The notes: generated by a model not told the origin, from the sequence alone. A stretch of 64,000 nt of DNA from Micromonospora sp. C28SCA-DRY-2 (GCF_030519475.1 NZ_JAUMKD010000001.1:1240001-1304000); one strand, 5' to 3'. Positions 26,857-37,263 are shown, numbered from the stretch's first letter. Numbers and translations are program-made.

Positions 26857-27417
26857 GTGGCCGCGACGATGACCGGGGAGCCGAGCTCCCGGCAGGAGCC
26901 GAGCTCCCGGGGGAACCGCCCGGGTCTCGTCCGCTCGCTGCTCGACCGGTTCGGTCATCTCGTCCGGGAGATGAGCAAGTTCGCCACGGTGGGCGGGATC
27001 GCCTTCCTCATCGACTTCGCGCTCTTCAACTACCTGACCGGCGTACGCGACGTCGAGCCGGTCATCGGGAAGACCATCTCGACGGTCATCGCGGCCACTG
27101 TCGCCTTCCTGGGCAACCGGTTCTGGACGTGGCGGCACCGCAGGGGGGCCAACCCGGCCCGCGAGTACGCACTGTTCTTCTTCTTCAACGGGGTGGGCCT
27201 GGGCATCGCGGTCGCCTGCCTCGCGGTGAGCCGTTACGGGCTCGGCAGCATCTGGCCGGAGGTGTTCCAGACCCCGCTGGCGGACAACATCGCCAGCTTC
27301 ATCGTGGGCACCGGCCTCGGCACGCTGTTCCGATTCTGGTCGTACCGACGGTTCGTCTTCGTGGAAGCGGGAACTCCGGCCGTTCCGGAAGTGACGCACG
27401 ACCGACCCGGGGCGTGA
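26857..27417 (+). CDS. GtrA-family membrane protein (first of two)
   Basis: GtrA-like protein of 186 residues with four hydrophobic segments. Family members help move or flip polyprenyl-linked sugars or serve cell-wall polysaccharide glycosylation. Hallmarks: FATVGGIAFLIDFALFNYL, VAFLGNRFWTWRHRRG (the family N-R-x-W-T motif), and a final GTLFRFWSYRRFVF. GTG 26857 sits 6 nt after a TACGCT box, suggesting a leaderless message. A related gene follows 63 bp downstream. Confidence 0.88.
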   Translation: MAATMTGEPSSRQEPSSRGNRPGLVRSLLDRFGHLVREMSKFATVGGIAFLIDFALFNYLTGVRDVEPVIGKTISTVIAATVAFLGNRFWTWRHRRGANPAREYALFFFFNGVGLGIAVACLAVSRYGLGSIWPEVFQTPLADNIASFIVGTGLGTLFRFWSYRRFVFVEAGTPAVPEVTHDRPGA

Positions 27418-27480
27418 CCTGCCGCCCACCTCGTCCGGCCGGCCCCTGCCGGCCCCGTCCACTGGCCTAAGGTGTTCCGC

Positions 27481-28206
27481 ATGCGTCTTGTCCGTCTGCT
27501 GCCCGAGCGCTGGCAGAAGTTCATCCACGAGGCGCTCAAATTCGGCATCGTCGGCGGCATCAACACCGTCATCAATTACGCGGTGTTCAATGCGCTGGCA
27601 CTCACCGTTTTTGTCGACGGTCAACTCAAGGCCACGGTCATCGCCACCGTGGTGGCGACGATCACGTCGTATCTGATGAACCGGCACTGGACGTACCGCG
27701 ACCGTCCGAAATCGGCCCTACGGCGCGAATACGCCCTGTTCTTCCTGTTCAATGCGACCGGCCTGCTCATCGAGTTGGGCGTGCTCGCCCTGGCCAAGTA
27801 CGGCCTCGGCGTGACCAGCCTGCTCGCGTTGAACGTGGCCAAGACCGGCGGCGTGCTGCTGGCCACGCTGTTCCGGTTCTGGTCGTACCGCACCTTCGTC
27901 TTCCAGCCGGCCCCGGCGCCGGCCGAGCAGACCTGGCACAGCATCCCGCGCGACGAGTGGGACACCATGGCCGAGATGGACCCGGTGGCCGAGCTGGCCG
28001 AGTCGATCTCCGAGCTGGAGGAGGTCCAGCCGCCACCGGCCGGCGGGAGACGCGCACCGGCCGCCGAACCGGCGCCCGGCCCGGGCGCCCCGGTGCAGGG
28101 CCGCCCGGTGCCGCTCGACGCCGGCGTCGGCGCCCTGGACCGCGAGCTCGAGGCCGAACTCGCCGCCGAACTCCAGGCCACCTCCCGCCGCACGCCACGC
28201 CGCTGA
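27481..28206 (+). CDS. GtrA-family membrane protein (second of two)
   Basis: Second GtrA-like protein, 241 residues. It repeats the pattern of its neighbour: KFGIVGGINTVINYAVFNAL, TSYLMNRHWTYRDRPKSALRREYALFFLFN, and ATLFRFWSYRTFVF. It then adds a 75-residue Ala/Glu/Pro-rich cytoplasmic tail not seen in copy 1 (AELAESISELEEVQPP). ATG 27481 is preceded by TAAGGT and 7 nt, hence likely leaderless. Probably involved in transport or modification of lipid-linked sugars; no glycosyltransferase is adjacent. Confidence 0.87.
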   Translation: MRLVRLLPERWQKFIHEALKFGIVGGINTVINYAVFNALALTVFVDGQLKATVIATVVATITSYLMNRHWTYRDRPKSALRREYALFFLFNATGLLIELGVLALAKYGLGVTSLLALNVAKTGGVLLATLFRFWSYRTFVFQPAPAPAEQTWHSIPRDEWDTMAEMDPVAELAESISELEEVQPPPAGGRRAPAAEPAPGPGAPVQGRPVPLDAGVGALDRELEAELAAELQATSRRTPRR

Positions 28207-28267
28207 CCCGAAGCCGCCGCGCGCCCACCGGCCCGGGAGCCGGGGGCGAGCGGAGATCAGGCGGGTG

Positions 28268-28840
28268 TCAGGTGGTGGGATCGCGCAGCGGCTTGCCCTC
28301 GTTGAGGTCGGCGAGGATGTCGCGCATTTCAGCGTCGCCGAGCGAGTGCTTGTCGTGGTGCGCCTCGACCAGCTCGTAGAGCTTGGTCTGGACCTGGCCC
28401 ACCCGGGGCACGTCGTGGAGCACGGACTGGCCGCGCTCGCCGGCCGACTCGATGGTCAGCGTGCCGCAGCCGAGCAGCCGCTCGACGAAGCGCTGGTTCA
28501 TCGCGTGGTCGTTGATCCGGGTGAGCGGGATGTCGCGGCGGTCCCGGGAGAGCACCCCCTGCTGGAGCAGCACCCGCTCGTTGGTGAACAGGTAGTGCGT
28601 GGTGCGCCAGACCAGGAACGGCCAGAGCGCCAGCCAGAGCGCCGCCACCAGGGCCAGCACCCCGATCACGGCGAGCGCGATCGACCCACCCCCGCCGGAC
28701 GGCAGCAGGACCACACCGGCCACCACCGCGCCGACGGCGAGCACCAGCACCGCAACCGGCCGGATCAGGGCCTTCCAGTGCGGGTGCAGATGCAGCACGA
28801 CGTGCTCGTCCTCGGTGAGCACGTCTTCGGGGAACGCCAC
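28268..28840 (-). CDS. PH-domain (bPH2-type) membrane protein
   Basis: A 190-residue protein. Two membrane segments (about 28-46 and 52-75) are followed by a bacterial PH-like domain (about 78-150) with HYLFTNERVLLQQGVLSRDRRDIPLTRINDHAMNQRFVERLLGCGTLTIESAG. The pattern T.ERV...GVLSR....PL..I.D is typical of membrane PH2 proteins of unknown function. GTG 28840 was chosen for the strong GAGGAGG site 6 nt before it; the longer frame upstream is not protein-like. Confidence 0.85.
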   Translation of the reverse strand: MAFPEDVLTEDEHVVLHLHPHWKALIRPVAVLVLAVGAVVAGVVLLPSGGGGSIALAVIGVLALVAALWLALWPFLVWRTTHYLFTNERVLLQQGVLSRDRRDIPLTRINDHAMNQRFVERLLGCGTLTIESAGERGQSVLHDVPRVGQVQTKLYELVEAHHDKHSLGDAEMRDILADLNEGKPLRDPTT

Positions 28841-29010
28841 GGGAACCTCCTCGCAGGAACAGTCGCGCTGACCGTAACCGCTCGACCCGCGCCCGGACAT
28901 CAGCCGCGCGGGCGGCACGTCCCGCCACGCGCGATCGTGCACTCGCCGGCCCTCGCTCGGGCTTTCATCCCCCTCGCCCGGGGCGTCACGCACCATCGCG
29001 GGCAGTGGGG

Positions 29011-29886
29011 TCACCGCAGGTGGAGGACGTCGCCGGCGGCCAGGTGGCGCTCACCAGTCGCGGTGCGGAGGAGGAGTTGGCCGTCCGGGTCGACGCCGGT
29101 GGCCAGGCCGGTCACGTCCGTCCCGTCCGGCAGCAGCACCTTCACCTCCTTGCCGACCGTGACGCAGGCGGCCAGGTACGCGTCACGCAGCCCGCTGGCC
29201 ACCGCGTCGCCACCGGCGGTGCGCCAGCGGTCGTACCAGTCGGCGACCGCGCGCAGCAGGGCCCGCAGCAGCGGATCCCGGTCGGTCGCCGCCGCGCCCG
29301 CCAGCTGGAGCGAGGTGGCGGGCAGCCCGGTCGGGTTCGCCGGCAGCTCGTCGGCGCGCAGCGTGACGTTCAGCCCGACGCCGAGCACGATCGCGGGCGG
29401 CTCACCGGCCCGGGACGCCGGCACCGCCTCGGCGAGGATCCCGGCGCACTTCGCGTCGCCGACCAGCAGGTCGTTCGGCCACTTCAGGCCGGCGTCCAGC
29501 TCCGCCAGCAGGGCCACCGCCTCGACCAGCGCCACCCCGGCCAGCAGCGGCAGCCAGCCGTACCCGGTCGAGGGCGCCGCCGGCCAGCCGCGCTCGGGGA
29601 CGGCCTCGCCGGGCCGGAGCAGCACGCTGGTCGCGATGCCGGCGCGCGGCGGCGACTGCCAGACCCGGCCCCGGCGGCCACGCCCGGCGGTCTGCCGCTC
29701 GGCGACCACGACCAGGCCCTCCGGCTCGCCGGCCTGCGCCGCCTGCGCCGCGTCGGCGTTGGTCGAGCCGGTCTCGGCCCGCAGCTCCAGCCGGTTCCAC
29801 GGCCCGTACGGGGCGACCAGCGCCCGCCGCAGCCGCGCCGCCGACAGCGGCGGGCGGTCCAGATCGGTGTACGGCGAGCCCGGCAT
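29011..29886 (-). CDS. birA: biotin--[acetyl-CoA-carboxylase] ligase
   Basis: Attaches biotin to the carrier domain of biotin enzymes, here probably the alpha subunit at 48533. The 291-residue monofunctional ligase lacks the N-terminal DNA-binding domain of E. coli BirA. Motifs: substrate-contact TGSTNADAAQAA, the biotinyl-AMP loop ERQTAGRGRRGRVWQSPP, and LKWPNDLLVGDAKCAGILAEAV. ATG 29886 is preceded by TAGGCT and 6 nt. It is divergent from accD with a 105-bp gap, so ligase and carboxylase subunit sit back to back with separate candidate promoters. Confidence 0.93.
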   Translation of the reverse strand: MPGSPYTDLDRPPLSAARLRRALVAPYGPWNRLELRAETGSTNADAAQAAQAGEPEGLVVVAERQTAGRGRRGRVWQSPPRAGIATSVLLRPGEAVPERGWPAAPSTGYGWLPLLAGVALVEAVALLAELDAGLKWPNDLLVGDAKCAGILAEAVPASRAGEPPAIVLGVGLNVTLRADELPANPTGLPATSLQLAGAAATDRDPLLRALLRAVADWYDRWRTAGGDAVASGLRDAYLAACVTVGKEVKVLLPDGTDVTGLATGVDPDGQLLLRTATGERHLAAGDVLHLR

Positions 29887-29892
29887 TCCGCC

Positions 29893-29898
29893 AGCCTA
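29893..29898 (-). promoter_or_regulatory. candidate -10 box for leaderless birA
   Basis: TAGGCT on the minus strand, 6 nt before ATG 29886. Confidence 0.5.
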
Positions 29899-29979
29899 CG
29901 GCCCGCCCGTCGGCGGCTCGCCGGGTCGCCCCGACGAAGCTGAGGCGAACTGCACAGCGGCGACGACCTGAACCATCGT

Positions 29980-29985
29980 TATATT
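29980..29985 (+). promoter_or_regulatory. candidate -10 box for leaderless accD
   Basis: TATATT followed by 6 nt and GTG 29992. Unusually AT-rich for this genome, so a convincing -10 element. Confidence 0.55.
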
Positions 29986-29991
29986 CCCTGG

Positions 29992-31575
<1,584 letters not shown>

Positions 31576-31636
31576 GCACCGTCCCGCCGCGCGGCTTCCG
31601 GAGTTGCCCGGCGGCCGCGCGGATCGTCGCCGGCGG

Positions 31637-32539
31637 TCAGCAGGCGGGGTTGGCGGCCACGCACATCCGGCGCGCCGCGGTCCGGCCCAGCGCCTCCAGT
31701 TCGGCGTGGCTGAGGCCGCGGTCGGGGCGGTTGCCATCGACCGTGTCCGCCACGGTGTCCGGGCCGGTCGCCACCACGGTGACCAGGTCGCCGACGCGCA
31801 CCACCATGGTGACCTCGACCGGCGGGGTCTCGGCCATCGGCTTGCCGGCCGGGCGGGTGCGCGGCGCCAGCGGCACGTGGCGCACCATCACCGACTCTTC
31901 GCCGGCGAAGCCGCTGACCGGCGCCTCCCACCGGTGGGTCTGCACGGTCGGCACGACCCGGCCGTTCAGCACGGCGGAACCGTCGAACTCCCACTCCGCG
32001 CAGGCGTGCAGCAGCAGCTTGACCAGGCCGAAGACCGCCAGGCTCTGGCCCGGCTCGACCCGGTAGACGTCCTGGGTGAGCAGCGGGCGCTGGCGCTTGG
32101 CGTCGGCCGCCGCCGGCAGCAGGGTCTGCGACCGCGAGTAGCGGGAGGTGGGGGCGGTCGACGGGACGCCGCGCTCGCGCCCGCAGGACTCCAGCATCGG
32201 GTCGAGGCGCACCGGCTCCCGCAGGCCGGCCTCACCGAGTCGGGTGCCGGTCTTCAGCGGCACGTCCCCCGGGTCGAGCAGGGCCTCCTGCGGGATCTCG
32301 GCCCGCCCGGCGGTCGCCGGCGGCACGGGGGCGGCGGCGACCAGGGGCTCCGGCGACACCGACCGCCCGGCCGCCACGTACGCGGAGCCCGACATCACGG
32401 CGAGCACGGCGGTCGCCGCCAGCACCGCGGTGCGGCGGCTGCGCCGGCGGGCCCGGGCCCGGATCTCGGCCGGCTCCGGCCAGTCGACCTCCCGCAGCGC
32501 GCGGTTCAGCCGTTCGACGACCGTCACGTCCTCACGCAT
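31637..32539 (-). CDS. membrane protein coupled to a sigma factor
   Basis: A 300-residue protein with a short basic cytoplasmic N-terminus (1-38, VERLNRALREVDWPEPAEIRARARRRSRR). One membrane segment follows (about 39-60) and then a large outside domain containing scattered Cys and the C-terminal AARRMCVAANPAC. ATG 32539 overlaps the sigma factor stop (ATGCGTGA), with a GAGGAGG site, so it is translated from the same message. Its single-pass layout is that of a membrane partner or anti-sigma protein, but no zinc anti-sigma motif is visible. Function inferred from position only. Confidence 0.7.
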   Translation of the reverse strand: MREDVTVVERLNRALREVDWPEPAEIRARARRRSRRTAVLAATAVLAVMSGSAYVAAGRSVSPEPLVAAAPVPPATAGRAEIPQEALLDPGDVPLKTGTRLGEAGLREPVRLDPMLESCGRERGVPSTAPTSRYSRSQTLLPAAADAKRQRPLLTQDVYRVEPGQSLAVFGLVKLLLHACAEWEFDGSAVLNGRVVPTVQTHRWEAPVSGFAGEESVMVRHVPLAPRTRPAGKPMAETPPVEVTMVVRVGDLVTVVATGPDTVADTVDGNRPDRGLSHAELEALGRTAARRMCVAANPAC

Positions 32540-33032
32540 CGGCGGCCTCCTCCAGGTCAACGACGGCGAGCAGCCCGGCGAGCGCGGCCCGCCCCCGGGA
32601 GAGTCGGGCCTTGACCGTGCCGACCGGGGCGGCCGTCTCCCGGGCCACCTCGGCGACCGGCATCCCGAGCAGGTAGTAGAGCGCGATCGCGGTGCGCTGC
32701 TCCTCGGGCAGCCGGCGCAGCGCGGCGACCACCTCGACGGTGTCGGTGTCCGGCCCGGGGACGCTCTCGGTGGCGCCGTGCCGCAGGTAGGCCCGCGCCC
32801 GGCTGCGCAGGCTGCGCCACCGGCTCACCGCGATCCGGGACGCCACCACCCGCACCCACGCCTCCGGTTCGTCGTACCGGCTCACCGTCGACCAGCGCTG
32901 CCAGGCCCGGATGTACGCCTCCTGGACCGCGTCCTGGGCCTCGGCGAAGTCGCCGGTGAGCACGTAGACGAAGCCGAGCAGCCGTTGCCGGCTGCCGCGG
33001 TAGAACTCGTCGAACTCGTCGACGTCCGACAC
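32532..33032 (-). CDS. SigE-family RNA polymerase sigma factor (ECF type)
   Basis: A 166-residue ECF sigma factor. Region 2 (about 5-75) includes RLLGFVYVLTGDFAEAQDAVQEAYIRAWQRW. Region 4 (about 105-160) includes LRRLPEEQRTAIALYYLLGMPVAEVARETAAPVGTVKARLSRGRAAL, a standard helix-turn-helix. It belongs to the SigE family common in Micromonospora and Streptomyces. GTG 33032 has a GGGGAGGT site. The downstream membrane protein overlaps by 8 bp and may respond to a surface signal and control it. Target promoters unknown. Confidence 0.92.
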   Translation of the reverse strand: MSDVDEFDEFYRGSRQRLLGFVYVLTGDFAEAQDAVQEAYIRAWQRWSTVSRYDEPEAWVRVVASRIAVSRWRSLRSRARAYLRHGATESVPGPDTDTVEVVAALRRLPEEQRTAIALYYLLGMPVAEVARETAAPVGTVKARLSRGRAALAGLLAVVDLEEAADA

Positions 33033-33095
33033 CTGGTTACCTCCCCCGTGGCGGTCCCAGGGGACACGCGCGAACCGGTGCCGTCGGTTGCCGGC

Positions 33096-34079
33096 TCAGC
33101 CGATCATCTTCGTCAACTCGGCGAGCGGGAACCCGCCGGCCGGGATCCGCTCCCGTACCGCGCGGCGGACCGCCACCTGCACCGCGGCGTTAACCGGCGT
33201 CGGTACGCCGTGCAGCCGGCCGAGCAGGACGATCTCGCCGTTGAGGTGGTCGGCCTCGGCCGAGCCGGCGCCGCGGGCGAGGCTCTGCCAGGTGGAGCCG
33301 CCGGCCCGTTCCTCCCCGCCGACCGGGCGGTGCCGGACCAGGTCACCCCGCTCGGCCGCCTCCTCGGCCCGGCTGGTGTACCCGATGCCGGCGGCGACGA
33401 GCACCGCCTCGGCCTCGGCGCGCACCCGGTCGGCGAGGTCCTCCGGGATGTCCCGGCCGAGCAGCGCCTGCAGGCCGTTGCCGAGGTTGGCCAGCAGCTT
33501 GCCGTACTTCCAGCGCATCACGTCGTCGCGGACCGGGGCCACGAAACCGGCGCCGGTCAGGTCGGCGGCGACGGCCCGGTCGACCGCGTCCGAGCCGGTG
33601 GGGTAGCGGCCCAGGTGGAGCATCCCCGGGTGCGGGTGGCCGTTGGCCACCACCAGTCCCGGTTCCAGGTGGGTGGCGGGCAGCCAGACGCAGACCGGGT
33701 GCACCGCGGCGAAGAGCCGCAGCGCGGCCGGTTCGTTGGCCACCCCGTTCTGCGCGGTGAACAGCGGCAGCCGCTCCCCCGCCGTACCGCCGCCGGCCAC
33801 CGGGGCGTCCGCCCAGGTGGCGAGCGCGCCGGCGGTGTCCTGCGACTTGACGGTCAGCACCAGCACGGTGTCCGCGGGCAACGGGCGATCCCCGGGCCGG
33901 TCCACGGCGGGCAGCCGGGCGGTCTGCTCGCGCTCCGGTTGGCGCAGGGTGAGACCGCGCTGCCGGATCGCGTCCAGATGCGCGCCGCGGGCCACCAGGG
34001 TGACGTCGTGGCCGGCCTCCGCCAGCCGTACGCCGATGGTGCCGCCGACCGCGCCCGCCCCGATGATCACATATCGCAC
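33096..34079 (-). CDS. ketopantoate reductase (PanE/ApbA) family protein
   Basis: NAD(P)H-dependent 2-dehydropantoate 2-reductase-like protein, 327 residues; family members make pantoate for coenzyme A. The N-terminal Rossmann motif is RYVIIGAGAVGGTIGVRLAEAGHDVTLVARGAH. Then DTVLVLTVKSQDTAGAL, LFTAQNGVANEPAALR and WKYGKLLANLGNGLQALLGR (catalytic Lys and Asn region). It ends in a helical domain. Start GTG 34079. No other pantothenate gene is near, so it could be a paralogue acting on a different 2-keto acid. Confidence 0.82.
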   Translation of the reverse strand: MRYVIIGAGAVGGTIGVRLAEAGHDVTLVARGAHLDAIRQRGLTLRQPEREQTARLPAVDRPGDRPLPADTVLVLTVKSQDTAGALATWADAPVAGGGTAGERLPLFTAQNGVANEPAALRLFAAVHPVCVWLPATHLEPGLVVANGHPHPGMLHLGRYPTGSDAVDRAVAADLTGAGFVAPVRDDVMRWKYGKLLANLGNGLQALLGRDIPEDLADRVRAEAEAVLVAAGIGYTSRAEEAAERGDLVRHRPVGGEERAGGSTWQSLARGAGSAEADHLNGEIVLLGRLHGVPTPVNAAVQVAVRRAVRERIPAGGFPLAELTKMIG

Positions 34080-34109
34080 GGGGCCATTCTGCCTGGTGCC
34101 CGGCGCGGC

Positions 34110-34718
34110 TCAGCAGGCGGCGACGGCCAGGACGGCCAGCCACGACTCGCCGACCGGCGAGCTGTCCCGTTCTCGGCGCAGCGGAACGAGGCCGGCGCCG
34201 GCGAGCACCGCCTCGATCTCGGGGAGCCGGTAGCGGGCGAAGTAGCGGTCGACCGCCTCGCCGGGCCAGCGTTCCCAGCGCTCGCCGTCGCCCTCCTTGA
34301 GGCTGAGCAGCAGCGGGCACCCCGGGCGCAGCACCCGGCGGACACCGGCCAGCGCGGCCGGCGCGTCGGCCTTCGGCAGGTGCAGCAGCGACGCCGAGCA
34401 CCAGACGCCGCCCAGGGTGGCCGGCCGGAACGGCAGCCGGAGCAGATCGCCCTGCACCAGCGGCACCGACACCCGGGCGCGGGCGCGGGCCAGCATCCCG
34501 GCCGACAGGTCCAGCCCGACGCCGGCGAGCCCCAGCCCGGCCAGGAACGCCAGGTCCCGGCCCGGGCCGCAGCCCAGGTCGAGCACCGGCCCGTCGACCC
34601 GGGCGCGGAAGTCGTCAACCAGCGCCCGGTAGGTCGCCGGCACCTCGGGGTTCCGGGCGTCGAAGTCCGCCGCGATCCGGTCGTACGCCGCCCGGTTCCG
34701 CTCGATCAGCTCGGTCAT
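34110..34718 (-). CDS. class I SAM-dependent methyltransferase
   Basis: A 202-residue methyltransferase with SAM motif I in VLDLGCGPGRDLAFLAGLG (about residues 45-63), an acidic motif II in GVGLDLSAGMLARARAR, and VWCSASLLHLPKADAPAALAGVRRVLRPGCPLLLSLKEG. Ligand-binding residues fit a small-molecule enzyme. A GGAG site is upstream of ATG 34718. It may be co-transcribed with the PanE-like gene 30 bp downstream. Substrate unknown. Confidence 0.85.
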   Translation of the reverse strand: MTELIERNRAAYDRIAADFDARNPEVPATYRALVDDFRARVDGPVLDLGCGPGRDLAFLAGLGLAGVGLDLSAGMLARARARVSVPLVQGDLLRLPFRPATLGGVWCSASLLHLPKADAPAALAGVRRVLRPGCPLLLSLKEGDGERWERWPGEAVDRYFARYRLPEIEAVLAGAGLVPLRRERDSSPVGESWLAVLAVAAC

Positions 34719-34812
34719 CCTCGTCTCCTGCCGTCGTTCGTGCCGGGCACCGATGTTCGTGCCGGTGACCCGCTTCCGTGCCGGTCGCCGGCGGCCACGG
34801 GCGACCGTGGGG

Positions 34813-35556
34813 TCAGCGGATGAGGCCGGCGTCGGTGAGGATCGGGCCGGCCAGCAGGAGCGCGCCGGCGGCCAGGGTGGCCAGGTTGACCAGCGCGAAC
34901 ACGGTCACCCAGAAGAACGCGGGCAGCGGGGTGATGCCGGCCAGTTGGTCGGCGTCGGATTCCGGCATCCGGCCCCGGCCGCGCAGCCGTTGCAGCTCCA
35001 GCACCGGCCGCACGCCGCCGAGCAGCAGGAACCACACCCCGGTGTACGCGAACGCGGCCTGCACCTGTGGCGAGGCGTACCAGGAGACGGCGAACACCAG
35101 CCCACCGGTGACCAGCAGCGACAGCACCCCGAACACGTTGCGGATCATGACCAGCATGGCGAGCAGCAGCACCACGGCGACCCAGAGCAGCAGGGTGATC
35201 CGGTTGCCGCCGAGCAGCCACGCTCCGGCCAGCCCGACCAGCGGCGGGGCGAGGTAGCCGGCGAGCAGCGTGAGGATCATGCCGGGGCCGGTGGGCCGGC
35301 CGGCCGAGAGGGTCAGCCCCGAGGTGTCCGAGTGCAGCCGGATGCCGCGTAGCCGACGGCCGGTGAGCAGGGCGGCCAGCGCGTGACCCCCCTCGTGCGC
35401 GATGGTGACCGCGTTGCGGGCGATCCGCCAGGGCAGCCGGGTCGAGACCACCACCAGCGCGACGGCGGCGGTGAGCAGCACCAGCAGCGGTGGCGGATCC
35501 GGCTGCGCCCCCAGGAGGCGGTCCCAGATCCCGGTCAACCCGTCGATCGACACCAT
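34813..35556 (-). CDS. M50-family membrane metallopeptidase
   Basis: A 247-residue protein with about six hydrophobic segments and the zinc motif HEGGH at residues 54-58 (NAVTIAHEGGHALAALL). Typical for M50 site-2-protease-like proteins, which cut within or near the membrane. The partner Asp motif of S2P is not clear. TAGGCT stands 8 nt before ATG 35556. Three imperfect repeats of TTC(G/C)GTGCCGG lie between this gene and the methyltransferase (34736-34790). Function unknown. Confidence 0.8.
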   Translation of the reverse strand: MVSIDGLTGIWDRLLGAQPDPPPLLVLLTAAVALVVVSTRLPWRIARNAVTIAHEGGHALAALLTGRRLRGIRLHSDTSGLTLSAGRPTGPGMILTLLAGYLAPPLVGLAGAWLLGGNRITLLLWVAVVLLLAMLVMIRNVFGVLSLLVTGGLVFAVSWYASPQVQAAFAYTGVWFLLLGGVRPVLELQRLRGRGRMPESDADQLAGITPLPAFFWVTVFALVNLATLAAGALLLAGPILTDAGLIR

Positions 35557-35656
35557 GGGGCGCGAGCCTACCGGCCCGTTCAGGTGTCCACCGCGGTCCG
35601 TCGGCTCGTATCGTGTGAGACTGACGGGTGGCGATCGGAGCGGGAGGTGAACGCCG

Positions 35657-36202
35657 GTGAGCGCGGCCCCCCTGGGAAACCATGTCGGACTCTGGACGGA
35701 GGCCGACTACTTCGCCATGGGCGAGACCCCGAACCGGATCGAGCTGCTCGACGGGAGCCTGATCGTGAGCCCTGCCCCGAGCAAGCGGCACCAGCGGGTG
35801 TCGCGCCTGCTGGCCAACAGCGTCGAAGCCGCGGCCGACGGCCTCGCGGTGTTCGAGGCGGTCAACGTCCGGCTCGGTGTCGACCGGATCGTCATTCCGG
35901 ACGTGGTCGTCGCCGATACCGACGACGAGGGCACCGTGGTGGAGGCCGGGGAGGTCGCCCTGGTCTGCGAGATCGTCTCACCGGGGAACGCGGCCGCCGA
36001 CCGGCTGGTCAAGATGCAGCTCTACGCCATCGCCCGGATTCCCTGGTACCTGCTGGTCGAGCAGGACGGCCAGAGCCACTCGTTGCGACTGTTCCGGCTG
36101 GACGGCGCCCACTACGTCGAGGACCGGGTCGCCAAGGCGGGCGAGGAACTCAGCCTGACCGAACCGTTCCGCTGGCGCGTCGACCCCGCATCGCTGCGCT
36201 GA
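35657..36202 (+). CDS. Uma2-family nuclease-like protein
   Basis: Putative restriction-endonuclease-like (PD-(D/E)XK) protein of the Uma2 family, 181 residues. Visible core: [41 protein letters not shown] (with the conserved PDVVV), [37 protein letters not shown] (family E-V-x-S-P and K-x..Y). GTG 35657 has a GGGAGGTGA site. No methylase or helicase partner is adjacent, so it is probably an orphan; its physiological role is unknown. Confidence 0.85.
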   Translation: MSAAPLGNHVGLWTEADYFAMGETPNRIELLDGSLIVSPAPSKRHQRVSRLLANSVEAAADGLAVFEAVNVRLGVDRIVIPDVVVADTDDEGTVVEAGEVALVCEIVSPGNAAADRLVKMQLYAIARIPWYLLVEQDGQSHSLRLFRLDGAHYVEDRVAKAGEELSLTEPFRWRVDPASLR

Positions 36203-36406
36203 GCAGCGCCCGCCACGGCTGCGCCCGGCACGTCGGGCATCCCGCCACCACGCAGCGTGTCGACCTGGACACGTCGCGCCAATTCCGTACGGCACGACGT
36301 AAGGCAATGTCGAACATCGATGTAGATTTCTTTAGCGCCCCTTGTGATCGAGGGCACTTACCTCCAAAGATAGGCGTCAATCCCATCGGCGTCCTTGGAG
36401 GCATCC
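36203..36406. promoter_or_regulatory. less GC-rich leader of the GH25 gene
   Basis: A 204-bp gap that contains an AT-enriched stretch (about 36296-36380) with TAGATTTCTTTAG and CAAAGATAGG. It probably holds the lysozyme gene's promoter. I cannot assign exact -35/-10 boxes. The ribosome site TGGAGG is at 36396-36401. Confidence 0.35.
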
Positions 36407-37159
36407 ATGACCCGTACCAGATCACCGCTGCGCAGAATGCTCGCCGCCGGCCTCACCGTGCTCGCCACCGCGGCGGCGGGGCTCGTGGCCACCACCGGAC
36501 CCGCGCAGGCCGCCACCGTGCCCGGCATCGACGTGTCCCACTACCAGGGGGCCATCAATTGGACCAGCGTCCGCAACGCCGGCATCCAGTTCGCCTTCAT
36601 CAAGGCCACCGAGGGCACCAGCTACAAGGACCCGCGGTTCAACACCAACTACGTGGCCGCCTACAACGCCGGCGTCATCCGGGGCGCGTACCACTTCGCC
36701 CGGCCCAACATCTCCTCCGGCGCCGTGCAGGCGAACTACCTGGCCTCCAACGGCGGCGCCTGGTCGGCCGACAGCCGCACCCTGCCCGCCGCGCTGGACC
36801 TCGAGGCCAACCCGTACTCCGGTGGCTACTGCTACGGCCTGAGCACGACCGGCATGCGCAACTGGGTGCAGGACTTCCTGAACACCTACCGCTCCCGCAC
36901 CGGCCGGTACGCGGTCATCTACACCACCACCAGCTTCTGGAACACCTGCACCGGCAGCTGGAGCGGCCCGTGGGGCAACCACCCGCTGTGGATCGCCCGG
37001 TGGGCCAGCTCGCCCGGCACGCTGCCGCCCGGCGCCCCGTTCTGGAGCTTCTGGCAGTACACCAGCACCGGCAGCGTCGCCGGCATCGCCGGCAACGTGG
37101 ACCGCAACTACTGGAACGGTGACCGGAGCCGGCTGATCGCGCTGGCCAACAACACCTGA
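36407..37159 (+). CDS. secreted GH25 lysozyme (muramidase)
   Basis: Secreted peptidoglycan muramidase of glycoside hydrolase family 25, cutting beta-1,4 bonds after N-acetylmuramic acid. The 250-residue product has a Sec signal (about 1-36, cleavage after AQA). The GH25 barrel follows, with GIDVSHYQGAINW (Asp42), FAFIKATEGTSYKDPRF, GAYHFARPN, LDLEANP (Asp131, Glu133), and a late WSFWQYTSTGSV. These are the usual catalytic-face residues. ATG 36407 follows a good TGGAGG; TTG 36395 is inferior. Other cell-wall enzymes in the window are at 15317 and 53571. Confidence 0.93.
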   Translation: MTRTRSPLRRMLAAGLTVLATAAAGLVATTGPAQAATVPGIDVSHYQGAINWTSVRNAGIQFAFIKATEGTSYKDPRFNTNYVAAYNAGVIRGAYHFARPNISSGAVQANYLASNGGAWSADSRTLPAALDLEANPYSGGYCYGLSTTGMRNWVQDFLNTYRSRTGRYAVIYTTTSFWNTCTGSWSGPWGNHPLWIARWASSPGTLPPGAPFWSFWQYTSTGSVAGIAGNVDRNYWNGDRSRLIALANNT

Positions 37160-37263
37160 CCCGCCCTGATCCGCCCCTGGGAAGGCAGTTGGCGGCAGCG
37201 GGATCGGCTGTCACCGTACGGTGAACAACTGGTCCGGCTGCCGCCACGCCGCCCGGCCCGGGG

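Noticed and set aside
34736..34790. Three imperfect TTC(G/C)GTGCCGG repeats near 34.75 kb
   Set aside because: Too short and degenerate to call a functional array; mentioned only with the M50 gene.
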